This document shows, one piece after another, positions 8,304 through 16,174 of a DNA stretch of 64,000 bases. A model generated the notes under the pieces. That model worked only from the letters and a program-made list of their open reading frames with translations. It did not search any database and had not been told where the DNA came from. The position numbers and the translations under genes are program-made. This DNA is from Lacrimispora defluvii (GTDB lineage: Bacteria; Bacillota; Clostridia; Lachnospirales; Lachnospiraceae). The stretch lies in contig JAAOXG010000008.1 in the NCBI GenBank assembly GCA_013036995.1, positions 124,001 through 188,000 of the forward strand. The letters are read 5' to 3'. Position 1 is the first letter of the stretch. Each line of letters begins with the position of its first letter.

Positions 8304-9214
8304 ATCAGGAATATTTTGTAGAAGCGGGCGAATCAGCAATCCGCATTGACCGGTATTTAAGCGAGCGAAACCAGGACATATCCCGGTCTTATTTACAAAA
8401 GCTTTTAAAGGATGAAAAAGTTCTGGTAGATGGAAAACCAGTGAAAAGTAATTATAAAGTAAATGCAGGAGACAAAATTCAGCTAACCATTCCGGATGCG
8501 GTTGAGCCGGAGATTGAAGCAGAGGAAATGGATCTGGACATTCTTTATGAAGATAAAGATATTATCCTTATTAATAAACCCAAGGGTATGGTGGTTCATC
8601 CGGCCGCCGGACATTTTAGCGGTACGCTGGTAAATGCTCTGATGGCTCATTGCCGTGATGATTTATCAGGAATTAATGGAGTGATGCGTCCGGGTATCGT
8701 TCACCGCATTGATATGGATACCACAGGCGTTTTAATTGTGTGCAAAAATGACAACTCCCACAATTCCATCGCACAGCAGTTAAAAGACCACTCCATAACA
8801 AGAAAGTACTATGCAATTGTCCATGGTGTGCTAAAGGAAGAGGAAGGTACTGTTTCTGCCCCCATCGGGCGCCATCCCGTTGACCGGAAAAAGATGAGTG
8901 TGAATGAAAAAAACGGAAGAGAAGCAACCACTCATTTTCGTGTTCTGGAACGCTTTAAACAGTTTACCTTTGTGGAATGCCAGCTGGAAACAGGGCGTAC
9001 CCACCAGATCCGCGTTCACATGGCAAGTATCGGTCATCCGCTTTTAGGAGATGTGGTTTATGGCCCCTCAAAAAGTCCCTACAAATTAACCGGTCAGACT
9101 CTGCATGCAGGAGTGTTGGGAATTGTACACCCCACAACAGGGGAATATATGGAGTTTCATGCCCCATTACCAGATTACTTTGAAGATTTATTAAGAAAAT
9201 TACGTGCCATCTAG
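8300..9214 (+). CDS. rluD: 23S rRNA pseudouridine synthase, RluA/RluD family
   Basis: Members of this family isomerise specific uridines in 23S rRNA. The 304-residue product has an N-terminal S4 RNA-binding domain (about residues 10-75: RIDRYLSERNQDISRSYLQ). The catalytic domain shows NKPKGMVVHPAAGH, the HRIDMDTTGVL motif with the catalytic Asp, and ETGRTHQIRVHMASIGHPLLGD. The TTG start overlaps the lspA stop by 4 bp and has GGAGGAACAGGC upstream. The lspA-rluD pairing is typical of Firmicutes (ylyA/ylyB region); the exact target uridines are not predictable here. Confidence 0.9.
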   Translation: MNQEYFVEAGESAIRIDRYLSERNQDISRSYLQKLLKDEKVLVDGKPVKSNYKVNAGDKIQLTIPDAVEPEIEAEEMDLDILYEDKDIILINKPKGMVVHPAAGHFSGTLVNALMAHCRDDLSGINGVMRPGIVHRIDMDTTGVLIVCKNDNSHNSIAQQLKDHSITRKYYAIVHGVLKEEEGTVSAPIGRHPVDRKKMSVNEKNGREATTHFRVLERFKQFTFVECQLETGRTHQIRVHMASIGHPLLGDVVYGPSKSPYKLTGQTLHAGVLGIVHPTTGEYMEFHAPLPDYFEDLLRKLRAI

Positions 9215-9334
9215 ATCATAAGATCCAGGTGGCTTTTTATTTCTATAATAACTGTTAAATATGGATAAAATATGGATTTTTCAGAAATTTAGTTGTATAA
9301 TAGTATTATAAGATAACTGGAAGGAGTGATCGAT

Positions 9335-9976
9335 ATGAGTGAAAACTTAGTGATTGCGATTGGAAGACAGTGCGGAAGTTCTGGTAAGGTTATTGGTGAG
9401 AAAGTGGCGGCAGCCCTTGGTATTAAATGCTATGATAAGGAGTTACTGGCACTGGCTGCCAAGAATAGTGGATTATGTGAGGAATTATTTCAAAGCCATG
9501 ATGAAAAGCCCACCAATAGCTTTTTATATTCTCTGGTTATGGATACATACAATGTTGGATTAACAAGTTCCGGTTATATGGATATGCCCATTAATCACAA
9601 GATATTTCTGGCACAGTTTGATACTATTAAGAAGCTGGCAGAAGAAGAATCCTGCGTTATTGTTGGAAGATGTGCGGACTATGCATTGGCAGATGATCCA
9701 AATCTTGTTTCTGTATTTATTACAGCAGATGACAAAGATAAGATACAGTCCTTAAAAGAGCTGTACCAGATTGATGATGCAAAGGCAAAAGAAGTTATGG
9801 CTAAGACAGACAAAAAGCGTTCCAGTTATTATAACTACTATTCCAATAAAAAGTGGGGAGATGTAAGAAGCTACGATTTATGTATTAATCGCAGTCCAAT
9901 TGGCGTTGATGGAGCAGTAGATATGATACTGAAATATATTGAAGTAAAAGGTAAGGGAAAACAACAACAGCAGTAA
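9335..9976 (+). CDS. Cytidylate kinase-like family protein
   Basis: This is a P-loop nucleoside monophosphate kinase-like protein of the AAA_26/cytidylate-kinase-like group, distinct from canonical Cmk. The 213-residue product shows VIAIGRQCGSSGKVIGEKVA (atypical P loop, near residues 5-25), CYDKELLALAA, and CVIVGRCADYAL. I choose ATG 9335 because AAGGAG (9321-9326) lies 8 bp upstream; a GTG at 9326 would overlap that site. A TATAAT at 9296-9301 may be its -10 box, though no good -35 is seen. Many Lachnospiraceae carry several such paralogues; the substrate is unknown. Confidence 0.82.
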   Translation: MSENLVIAIGRQCGSSGKVIGEKVAAALGIKCYDKELLALAAKNSGLCEELFQSHDEKPTNSFLYSLVMDTYNVGLTSSGYMDMPINHKIFLAQFDTIKKLAEEESCVIVGRCADYALADDPNLVSVFITADDKDKIQSLKELYQIDDAKAKEVMAKTDKKRSSYYNYYSNKKWGDVRSYDLCINRSPIGVDGAVDMILKYIEVKGKGKQQQQ

Positions 9977-9990
9977 ATAATTGATTTTGA

Positions 9991-10025
9991 AACGGACATT
10001 TCTTTGAACAGTGGAAATGTCCGTT
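9991..10025. terminator. Perfect 12-bp inverted repeat after the kinase-like gene
   Basis: AACGGACATTTC (9991-10002) pairs fully with GAAATGTCCGTT (10014-10025) across an 11-nt loop. No T run follows on the plus strand, so termination is inferred from position only. Its right arm touches the -35 box of the next promoter. Confidence 0.6.
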
Positions 10026-10052
10026 GACATTTACCCATGAATGTGCTAATGT
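10024..10052 (+). promoter_or_regulatory. Promoter of the yhf-like operon
   Basis: A consensus TTGACA at 10024-10029 and TAATGT at 10047-10052 are separated by 17 bp. The 20-bp repeat starting at 10054 lies immediately downstream, over the expected transcription start. Confidence 0.75.
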
Positions 10053-10053
10053 T

Positions 10054-10073
10054 TCAATATACAAAATAATGTA
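10054..10073 (+). promoter_or_regulatory. Candidate YhfZ operator, copy 1
   Basis: A 20-bp sequence containing TACA-AAATAA-TGTA is repeated exactly at 11047-11066. It sits at the likely transcription start, where a bound repressor would block RNA polymerase. Confidence 0.6.
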
Positions 10074-10094
10074 AATTGATGAGAGTGTGATTGG

Positions 10095-11030
10095 ATGAAA
10101 GAAAAAAATCTGGGGTATGGGAATTTATATCAGAAAACCGGAGTAACAAAAAGCCTGCTGGCTCTTGATTTAATGTCCAGAAATGTGGGAGACAGACTTC
10201 TCCCCATATCAGAGTATCAGGAAAAATTCGGAGTTTCCCGTGGAACGGTACAGAATGCGTTTGCCTTTTTGAAGGATAGCAATGCGGTTGTTTTAGAAAA
10301 TCATGGCCATCAGGGAACTTATATTGCATCACTGGATCATAAGAAGCTGCAGGAGAACTGCATGCCCAGAGGGGTTATGGGTATCATGCCTCTGCCTTAT
10401 TCCGTAACGTATGAAGGTTTGGCCACTGCCATGTATGAGCAATTTTCTTCTTTAAATTTTAACATGGCTTATGCAAGAGGAGCGGTGGGACGTATAGAGC
10501 TGGTGGAATCAGGAACGTATCATTTTGCACTATGTTCCCAGTTTGCTGCTGAACAATCTATAAGGGATGGAAAACAGATAGAAATTGCAATAAATTTTGG
10601 CCCTGGAAGTTTTCTTTCCCGGCATGTACTGCTTTTGGCTGATTCCAGATATGACAGCATTCAGGATGGAATGAGAGTGGCTTATGACAGCAATTCCCTG
10701 GATCAAAGCTGTATTACAAGAAATATTATTCATGGCAGGAATGTGACGCTGGTTCCTATCAGAACACAGCAGACGTTAACTGCATTAAAGGAGGGAATCA
10801 TAGATGCGGGTGTCTGGAATTATGATGACATTCTGGAGAATAAACATGATTCTGTTAAAGTGGCATTTCTCGCAGACTCTGATTACAATAACCTGTTTTC
10901 CACGGCGGTTCTTGTGATTGGAAAAGAAGAGGAGTACTTAAAAGCAATGTTATTAAAATATATTCATGCAGCACAGGTAACGGCTATTATCCGTGATGTC
11001 AGAGAAAAGAAAAGAGAACCCTTTTTTTAA
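10095..11030 (+). CDS. yhfZ: YhfZ-family transcriptional regulator (GntR-like winged helix plus effector domain)
   Basis: This is the likely regulator of the downstream operon. The 311-residue product has an N-terminal winged helix-turn-helix (about residues 15-75: GDRLLPISEYQEKFGVSRGTVQNAFAFL). It is followed by a periplasmic-binding-protein-like effector domain (GVMGIMPLPYSVTYEGLATAM, ARGAVGRIELVESG, ADSRYDSIQDGMRVAYDS) that resembles E. coli YhfZ. It is transcribed with the genes it should control. A 20-bp sequence is repeated exactly upstream of it and between it and the next gene, pointing to autoregulation. The effector is unknown. The family call comes from content and context together. 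Confidence 0.8.
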   Translation: MKEKNLGYGNLYQKTGVTKSLLALDLMSRNVGDRLLPISEYQEKFGVSRGTVQNAFAFLKDSNAVVLENHGHQGTYIASLDHKKLQENCMPRGVMGIMPLPYSVTYEGLATAMYEQFSSLNFNMAYARGAVGRIELVESGTYHFALCSQFAAEQSIRDGKQIEIAINFGPGSFLSRHVLLLADSRYDSIQDGMRVAYDSNSLDQSCITRNIIHGRNVTLVPIRTQQTLTALKEGIIDAGVWNYDDILENKHDSVKVAFLADSDYNNLFSTAVLVIGKEEEYLKAMLLKYIHAAQVTAIIRDVREKKREPFF

Positions 11031-11046
11031 TTGGGTTTTTTATCTA

Positions 11047-11066
11047 TCAATATACAAAATAATGTA
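11047..11066 (+). promoter_or_regulatory. Candidate YhfZ operator, copy 2
   Basis: Exact 20-bp copy of 10054-10073, here in the 56-bp gap between the regulator and the PRD gene. It extends into the palindrome AATGTACATT (11061-11070). Confidence 0.6.
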
Positions 11067-11086
11067 CATTAAACTTGGGGGAAAAC

Positions 11087-11446
11087 ATGAATCTAAATGA
11101 ACTTTTAATGGAACGTCTGAACATTCTGGAAGAGAATAATGTAATTTGTAAGGAGGCAGCTAATTTTTCAAAAATAGCAGTGGTGCGTATACTGGGGGAA
11201 ATACCGGATTTGGAGGAATCAAAAGCGGTGATGTTCATCACCCATCTTGCTATGGCGGTACAGAGAATTTTAAGTGGTGAGGATGAAATTCCGTTGGACA
11301 GTCAGGTTTTAAAAAGTGTAATGGATGAGCCGGTTTTCAAACAGGCGCAGGAACTTAGGGATGAACTATTGCAGGAAACCGAAATTCAGTTTCCGCAATC
11401 AGAAAAGGATTTTTTAGCCGTTCATCTTTGTAATCTGCTTACATAA
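11087..11446 (+). CDS. yhfY: YhfY-like PRD-domain protein
   Basis: This small, probably cytoplasmic protein of 119 residues matches the YhfY/PRD type: an all-helical domain with His residues in ITHLAMAVQR and LAVHLCNLL at the positions expected of PTS-regulation-domain histidines. There is no DNA-binding or PTS catalytic domain. The ATG at 11087 follows a GGGG-rich ribosome site at 11077-11080; a TTG at 11075 is in frame but less likely. It lies directly after the regulator gene, as in the E. coli yhf cluster. Its role could be to modulate the regulator or transporter, but this is not established. Confidence 0.78.
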   Translation: MNLNELLMERLNILEENNVICKEAANFSKIAVVRILGEIPDLEESKAVMFITHLAMAVQRILSGEDEIPLDSQVLKSVMDEPVFKQAQELRDELLQETEIQFPQSEKDFLAVHLCNLLT

Positions 11447-11501
11447 TAAGGTGTAAATGCGAAACCGCATTTATATAAAAGAGAAAAAAGGAGGTAGCAA
11501 A

Positions 11502-11870
11502 ATGAAAATTGTGGTTGGGGGCCAGATTGACAAGGAAGAAATCGCTAAAATTGTGAGTCAGCTGATGAATGGTAAAGCTGAGATCGAAATTAAGGGTGAT
11601 CTTGATGGTGCCATGGGAATCAAGGAAGGGAAATATGATTATTATGTTGGGGCTTGTAATACAGGAGGGGGCGGAGCCCTTGCAATGGCAATGGCGCTGT
11701 TAGGCTCTAAATCCTGTTCTACTATTTCCATGCCAGGCCAGATTAAAAGCGAAGCATTTATACGGGAAGAGGTAGACAAAGGGAAAAAAGCCTTCGGTTT
11801 TACAGCCCAGCATAAAGATGAGGTTCTTCCGGTTCTGTTAAAGGCAATCTGCGAAAAAGAGGGGGTATAA
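11502..11870 (+). CDS. yhfU: YhfU-like DUF2620 protein
   Basis: This is a 122-residue protein of unknown function that in enterobacteria always accompanies YhfT. It begins with MKIVVGGQIDKEEIAKIV and has a central glycine-rich stretch (YYVGACNTGGGGALAMAMALLG), which looks like a PTS-IIB/ligand-loop type motif. No signal peptide or membrane helix. AAAAAAGGAGGTAGC precedes the ATG at 11502; an upstream in-frame start at 11457 would not have a ribosome site. The gene ends 4 bp before yhfT, so the two products are probably partners. Confidence 0.82.
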   Translation: MKIVVGGQIDKEEIAKIVSQLMNGKAEIEIKGDLDGAMGIKEGKYDYYVGACNTGGGGALAMAMALLGSKSCSTISMPGQIKSEAFIREEVDKGKKAFGFTAQHKDEVLPVLLKAICEKEGV

Positions 11871-11874
11871 TTAT

Positions 11875-13185
11875 ATGAAATATATTGTGATTACATTAAT
11901 CGGAGCATTGGCTTCTGTTCTATCTAATCAGGGAATTGCAGTATTTAATGATGGCTTCCGGCCGATTGCAGGTCAGTATTTTAATGGAGAAATCAGCCGG
12001 AAAGAATTAGCAGCCATGAGTTTCGCCATCAGCTTCGGACTGGTAATTGGATTTGGCATCCCCACTTCCATAGCAGCAAGTATTATTCTCATTCACTGTT
12101 TACTGCTGACCACAGATATGATCGGTTCCTTCTGCAATAACAGCAGAAACGGTATGATACTATCGGCAGCAATCGGAGCTGTTTATGGTGTTGCCATTCT
12201 GGCAGGACTGGAATTTATCGTGAAATTATTTGGTTATCTTCCTTATAACTTTACAAGTGATTTAGGAAGTGTATCTGGCTACATAACAGTGGCATTTGCC
12301 ATATTCCCTGCAGTTGGTATTGCTTATCAGCATGGCTTTAAGAAAGGTATGAAAGCTGGAGGGGTGACGATTCTGGTTTATTATCTGATTAAAAAATTCG
12401 GAGTTTTTACACTTGGAGCTGGCAAGGTCACTTTAAATGCAGAAGGTATGGCAATGCTGGCAGGAATGATACTGATGATCGTTTTTGCTGCACAGCGTAA
12501 AGGAACTGAAAACACCAATGAGGTACTTACCCAGGGCTTTGAAGGCAATATTCTCCGGATCCGAAAAAAATGGCTGCTTCTTGCAATTATGGGCGGACTT
12601 CTTGCGGCAGGAACCAGTCTTTCCATCGTAGCAGGTGATCCGGCTTCCTTGGCACTGTTAGCAAAACAAGAGTACAGCAACGCCGGTCTCACTGCTCTGG
12701 CAAGAGCAATCGGCTTTATTCCACTTGTATTTACCACTGCCATTGTTACTGGAGTGTATGGCGTGGCAGGATGCACATTTGTTTTTGTGATTGGATTGTT
12801 TTTCCATGGCAATCCCATTGTTGCATTTATTCTTGGTTTCGCAGTTATGGTTGCTGAAATTTATCTCATTAATATATTTGCAAAGGGAATGGACCGTTTC
12901 CCCGGTGTGAAGGACATGGGTGAATACGTGAGAACTTCCATGAATAAGGTGCTTGAGGTTTCACTGCTGGCAGGAGGAATCATGGCTGCTGAAAAAATGT
13001 CTGTGGCTGCCTCCGGCTATACAGGAATTGGAGCACTGTTTGTAATAGGGGCATTTCTGTTAAATAAGAAAGCAAAAAAACCAATCGTAGATCTTGCTGT
13101 TGGTCCGGTGGCATGTATCGTATTTGGTATACTGATGAATCTGCTTTTACTGATTGGGCTTATCGCAGTTCCTGTTGCGAAATAA
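11875..13185 (+). CDS. yhfT: YhfT-like multi-pass membrane transporter
   Basis: This 436-residue integral membrane protein has about 11-12 hydrophobic segments and matches the YhfT family, presumed to be a transporter. Recognisable pieces include the start MKYIVITLIGALASVLSNQG, FNDGFRPIAGQYFNGEISRKEL in an early loop, and FGIPTSIAASIILIHCLLL. It stands directly after yhfU and before three enzyme genes of the same operon, so it probably imports the operon's substrate. The substrate is unknown. GGGGGTATAATTAT upstream is a usable ribosome site. Confidence 0.82.
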   Translation: MKYIVITLIGALASVLSNQGIAVFNDGFRPIAGQYFNGEISRKELAAMSFAISFGLVIGFGIPTSIAASIILIHCLLLTTDMIGSFCNNSRNGMILSAAIGAVYGVAILAGLEFIVKLFGYLPYNFTSDLGSVSGYITVAFAIFPAVGIAYQHGFKKGMKAGGVTILVYYLIKKFGVFTLGAGKVTLNAEGMAMLAGMILMIVFAAQRKGTENTNEVLTQGFEGNILRIRKKWLLLAIMGGLLAAGTSLSIVAGDPASLALLAKQEYSNAGLTALARAIGFIPLVFTTAIVTGVYGVAGCTFVFVIGLFFHGNPIVAFILGFAVMVAEIYLINIFAKGMDRFPGVKDMGEYVRTSMNKVLEVSLLAGGIMAAEKMSVAASGYTGIGALFVIGAFLLNKKAKKPIVDLAVGPVACIVFGILMNLLLLIGLIAVPVAK

Positions 13186-13194
13186 GGTCATTTT

Positions 13195-14181
13195 ATGGAA
13201 AAGATTGTACATTATGCAAAGAAGACATTTCTTGCTCTGAAAGATCCCTATCATACAGTTATTACTGTAAAGCCAGGTATTATTGACAGCGCAGCTTCTT
13301 TTTTGGAGAACCAGGGTGAGGTCTGGTATACGGGAATTAAAAATACAGACGCCATACCGGCAGAACTAAAAGAACGGCTGGAGGAAAGGGGATTTCTGAT
13401 TCATACAACGGATCAGATGGCTTTAGGAGGAAGAGCAATTGACTTACAGCTTATTAATCCCATCACCGGGAACTGGATGACCGGATCCAGCAGCGGTACG
13501 GCCTTAAATGTATTTTATGGAATCAATGATGCAGGTATTGGAACGGATGGCGGGGGCAGCGTGCTAGCCCCAGCCGCCGCTCTCAATCTTTTCGGTTTTA
13601 TATCTCCCTTGATCCAGCAGGAGAAAATGATCCGTTATCATAGGATTTCAACAGACGGAATCGGGTTTCAGCCTGCCATAGGCGCCATTACCAGAGATCT
13701 TGATACTATGGGGAAGCTGTTAACCCCTCTTCTTGGATACGACATAACCAAGTTTCAGCCGCAGGAAGATACTTACACGATAATTGAGACGGAAAAATGC
13801 CATAGCCTGCCAGACATTTATGGAAGCCGGGAACCATTGATTGAATATTTAAAAAGTGTTGTGAAGTCCCGTACTGTTGTTATTTCCACGGAAGGTCCGG
13901 TAGACGTAAATGCTCCTGGTGACAGCATATTTGGACATTTCGATGAAGAAACGGGCAGATGTCAGAGACGGTCTGGCAAAGGGCTGATGCGGGTTGTTAA
14001 TATGAGTGGAAAATCAGCACTGACTGTTCCTGCAAAAGGGCTTGGCCGCTGCACGGTTCTTATCTGCGAAAGCAGGCCGGAGGATATCGCTTCCATGTTC
14101 CAGCTGGCAAAGGCATACCAAAATCAGCCTTCCCCATTAATTCAACGGTATTTTATGAATTTTGATATGTATTTTCAGTAG
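13195..14181 (+). CDS. Short amidase-signature family protein
   Basis: This is an amidase-signature hydrolase, much shorter (328 residues) than the usual 450-500. All three positions of the Ser-cisSer-Lys triad can be matched: Lys26 in ITVKPGIID (family GxPxxxKDN), Ser98 in TGSSSG (family GGSSGG) and Ser122 in GIGTDGGGSVLAPAA (family GTDxGGSxRxPA). The usual N-terminal helical region is missing and the C-terminal part is reduced. It is embedded between yhfT and php with 9- and 18-bp gaps. E. coli's yhf cluster, as I know it, has no such gene. Predicted role: hydrolysis of an amide in the imported compound; the substrate is unknown. Confidence 0.78.
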   Translation: MEKIVHYAKKTFLALKDPYHTVITVKPGIIDSAASFLENQGEVWYTGIKNTDAIPAELKERLEERGFLIHTTDQMALGGRAIDLQLINPITGNWMTGSSSGTALNVFYGINDAGIGTDGGGSVLAPAAALNLFGFISPLIQQEKMIRYHRISTDGIGFQPAIGAITRDLDTMGKLLTPLLGYDITKFQPQEDTYTIIETEKCHSLPDIYGSREPLIEYLKSVVKSRTVVISTEGPVDVNAPGDSIFGHFDEETGRCQRRSGKGLMRVVNMSGKSALTVPAKGLGRCTVLICESRPEDIASMFQLAKAYQNQPSPLIQRYFMNFDMYFQ

Positions 14182-14199
14182 TAAAGAGAGGAGGAGCTT

Positions 14200-15078
14200 A
14201 TGAAAAAAGGATATACACTGATGCATGAACACATCACCATAGATTTATCCGGAATCAAGAATGATGAGGACTGCCGTCTGGACTGCTTTGAAGAATCACA
14301 AAAAGAGCTGTGCCGACTGTATCAGCTTGGGGTTAGAAGAATCCTGGATGTAACCAATATAGGCATGGGACGAAACTCCAATTACTGCCGCCTGATGGAA
14401 GAAAAAACCGGAATACAGATTCTTTCTGCGACCGGGTTTTATAAGGAGCCCTTTCTTCCGGAATTTGTTTATACAATGTCTGTCAGGGAACTGGCCAGGC
14501 TTGCGGTAAAAGAAATCTCAGAAGGGATTGTAAATACAGGAATTAAGGCAAGTGTAATCGGGGAATTCGGCACCAGCAAGGACACCTTTACTGAAATGGA
14601 ACGGAAAGTTTTTGATTCCATGGCTCTTGCCGCCGTACAAACCGGTGCAGTTGTCACGACCCATACTACCCTTGGAACCATGGCTCTGGAGCAGGCAGAA
14701 TATTTAAAAGCCGAAGGAGTAAAGCCGGAAAATATTATTATCGGGCATCTGGACCTGTCCCAAAATCCGGATACCATTATTTCGGTATTGAAAGAAGGCG
14801 TAAATATTGGATTTGATACCGTAGGAAAAAATAATTACTGTCCCGATACATTCCGCGCCCAGATGTTAAAACGAATTGCCAAAGAAGGCTATCTGGATCA
14901 GGTGGTGCTATCCATGGATATTACCAGAAAGTCACATTTAAAGAAGTGGGGAGGACCAGGCTATGCATATTTGATTGAAACATTTCTTCCCATGCTTCTG
15001 GAATACGGATTGTCTGAGGATCAGATTGAGCAGTTGATGATACATAATCCAAACAGGATATTAAAACAGGAGGCTTAA
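14200..15078 (+). CDS. php: Phosphotriesterase homology protein (PHP / YhfV family)
   Basis: This is a binuclear-metal TIM-barrel hydrolase of the amidohydrolase superfamily. The 292-residue product carries the expected ligands: His9 and His11 (MHEH), Glu122 (IGEFG, bridging Glu in place of the carboxylated Lys of phosphotriesterase), His155 (TTHTT), His183 (GHLD) and Asp240 (SMDI). These positions run in parallel with those of E. coli PHP. The family includes lactonases and esterases; no activity can be assigned from sequence. AGAGAGGAGGAGC precedes the ATG. It lies 1 bp before yhfS. Confidence 0.88.
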   Translation: MKKGYTLMHEHITIDLSGIKNDEDCRLDCFEESQKELCRLYQLGVRRILDVTNIGMGRNSNYCRLMEEKTGIQILSATGFYKEPFLPEFVYTMSVRELARLAVKEISEGIVNTGIKASVIGEFGTSKDTFTEMERKVFDSMALAAVQTGAVVTTHTTLGTMALEQAEYLKAEGVKPENIIIGHLDLSQNPDTIISVLKEGVNIGFDTVGKNNYCPDTFRAQMLKRIAKEGYLDQVVLSMDITRKSHLKKWGGPGYAYLIETFLPMLLEYGLSEDQIEQLMIHNPNRILKQEA

Positions 15079-15079
15079 C

Positions 15080-16174
15080 ATGAATACCAGTCCACTTAAC
15101 AGCTTAACCGTTCAGGAAGCAGCCAGACTGCAATTTAAAATCATAGACTGCATTACGAAAAGATTTGAAGGTCATGAAATATTAACACAGGGAGATTTAG
15201 GAGTCACTTCCGGAATCAACAAACCTGCCGTAACTCAGAAAGCAGAACAGGTAATTGCAGATATTTTTGATGCAGAAGCCTGTATTCTGGTGAGAGGGGC
15301 AGGAACTGGAGCCATACGCCTGGGACTTCACAGTATGTTAAAACCAGGTGAAAAAATACTGGTTCACAAAGCACCTGTTTATAATACTACGGCTGTTTCC
15401 ATGGAAATGATGAACATTTCAATAGTAGAAGCAGATTATAATGACTTAAGTGAGATAAAGCAGGTAATAAAGGAGAACCCAGGGTTAAAAGGCGCACTGA
15501 TACAGTATACAAGACAGAAACCGGAGGATGCCTATGATATGGCGCAGGTGGTGAAAACAATGAAGGAAAGCGGCAGTCTGCCAGTCCTGACTGATGACAA
15601 TTATGCCGTTATGAAAGTCAGCCGGATTGGAATTCAGTGCGGCGCTGATCTTTCCTGTTTTTCAGCCTTTAAGCTTCTGGGACCGGAGGGGGTCGGCGTA
15701 ATCGTAGGTGCGGCTTCCTATATTGAAAAGCTGGTGAGAGAAAATTATTCCGGTGGTATGCAGGTGCAGGGACACGAGGCACTTGAAGTACTCCGTGGTT
15801 TTGCATATGCGCCGGTGGCTCTTGCCATACAGGCAGAGGTAAACGAAGAATGTGTAACACGGCTGAATTCAGGTGAGGTACCCTACGTAAAGCAGGCGTT
15901 TCTTGCAAATGCCCAGTCAAAGGTTCTTCTGGTGGAGTTTAAAGAAGAGATTGCTGAGAAAGTTCTTAAAGAAGCAGAAAAATTAGGAGCAGCACCTAAT
16001 CCGGTAGGAGCAGAGTCGAAATATGAGATCGTACCCATGTTTTACAAGATATCCGGTACATTTCAGAGTACAGATCCGGCTCTGAAGAAGCGCATGATTC
16101 GTATCAATCCCATGCGTTCGGGAGCTGATACCATTTTACGTATATTAAAAGAAGCAGCGGAAAGAGTGATATAG
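15080..16174 (+). CDS. yhfS: YhfS-like PLP-dependent aminotransferase-fold enzyme
   Basis: This 364-residue fold-type I PLP enzyme resembles YhfS. It has an early glycine/alanine loop (RGAGTGAIRLGLHSML), the Asp that would hold the pyridine nitrogen in LPVLTDDNYAV, and the Schiff-base Lys in CFSAFKLLGPEGVGVI. Similar folds include cysteine/methionine lyases and selenocysteine synthase-like proteins, so lyase or transferase activity are both possible. It starts 1 bp after php (AACAGGAGGC) and abuts yhfX, so expression must be tightly coupled. Substrate unknown. Confidence 0.8.
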   Translation: MNTSPLNSLTVQEAARLQFKIIDCITKRFEGHEILTQGDLGVTSGINKPAVTQKAEQVIADIFDAEACILVRGAGTGAIRLGLHSMLKPGEKILVHKAPVYNTTAVSMEMMNISIVEADYNDLSEIKQVIKENPGLKGALIQYTRQKPEDAYDMAQVVKTMKESGSLPVLTDDNYAVMKVSRIGIQCGADLSCFSAFKLLGPEGVGVIVGAASYIEKLVRENYSGGMQVQGHEALEVLRGFAYAPVALAIQAEVNEECVTRLNSGEVPYVKQAFLANAQSKVLLVEFKEEIAEKVLKEAEKLGAAPNPVGAESKYEIVPMFYKISGTFQSTDPALKKRMIRINPMRSGADTILRILKEAAERVI

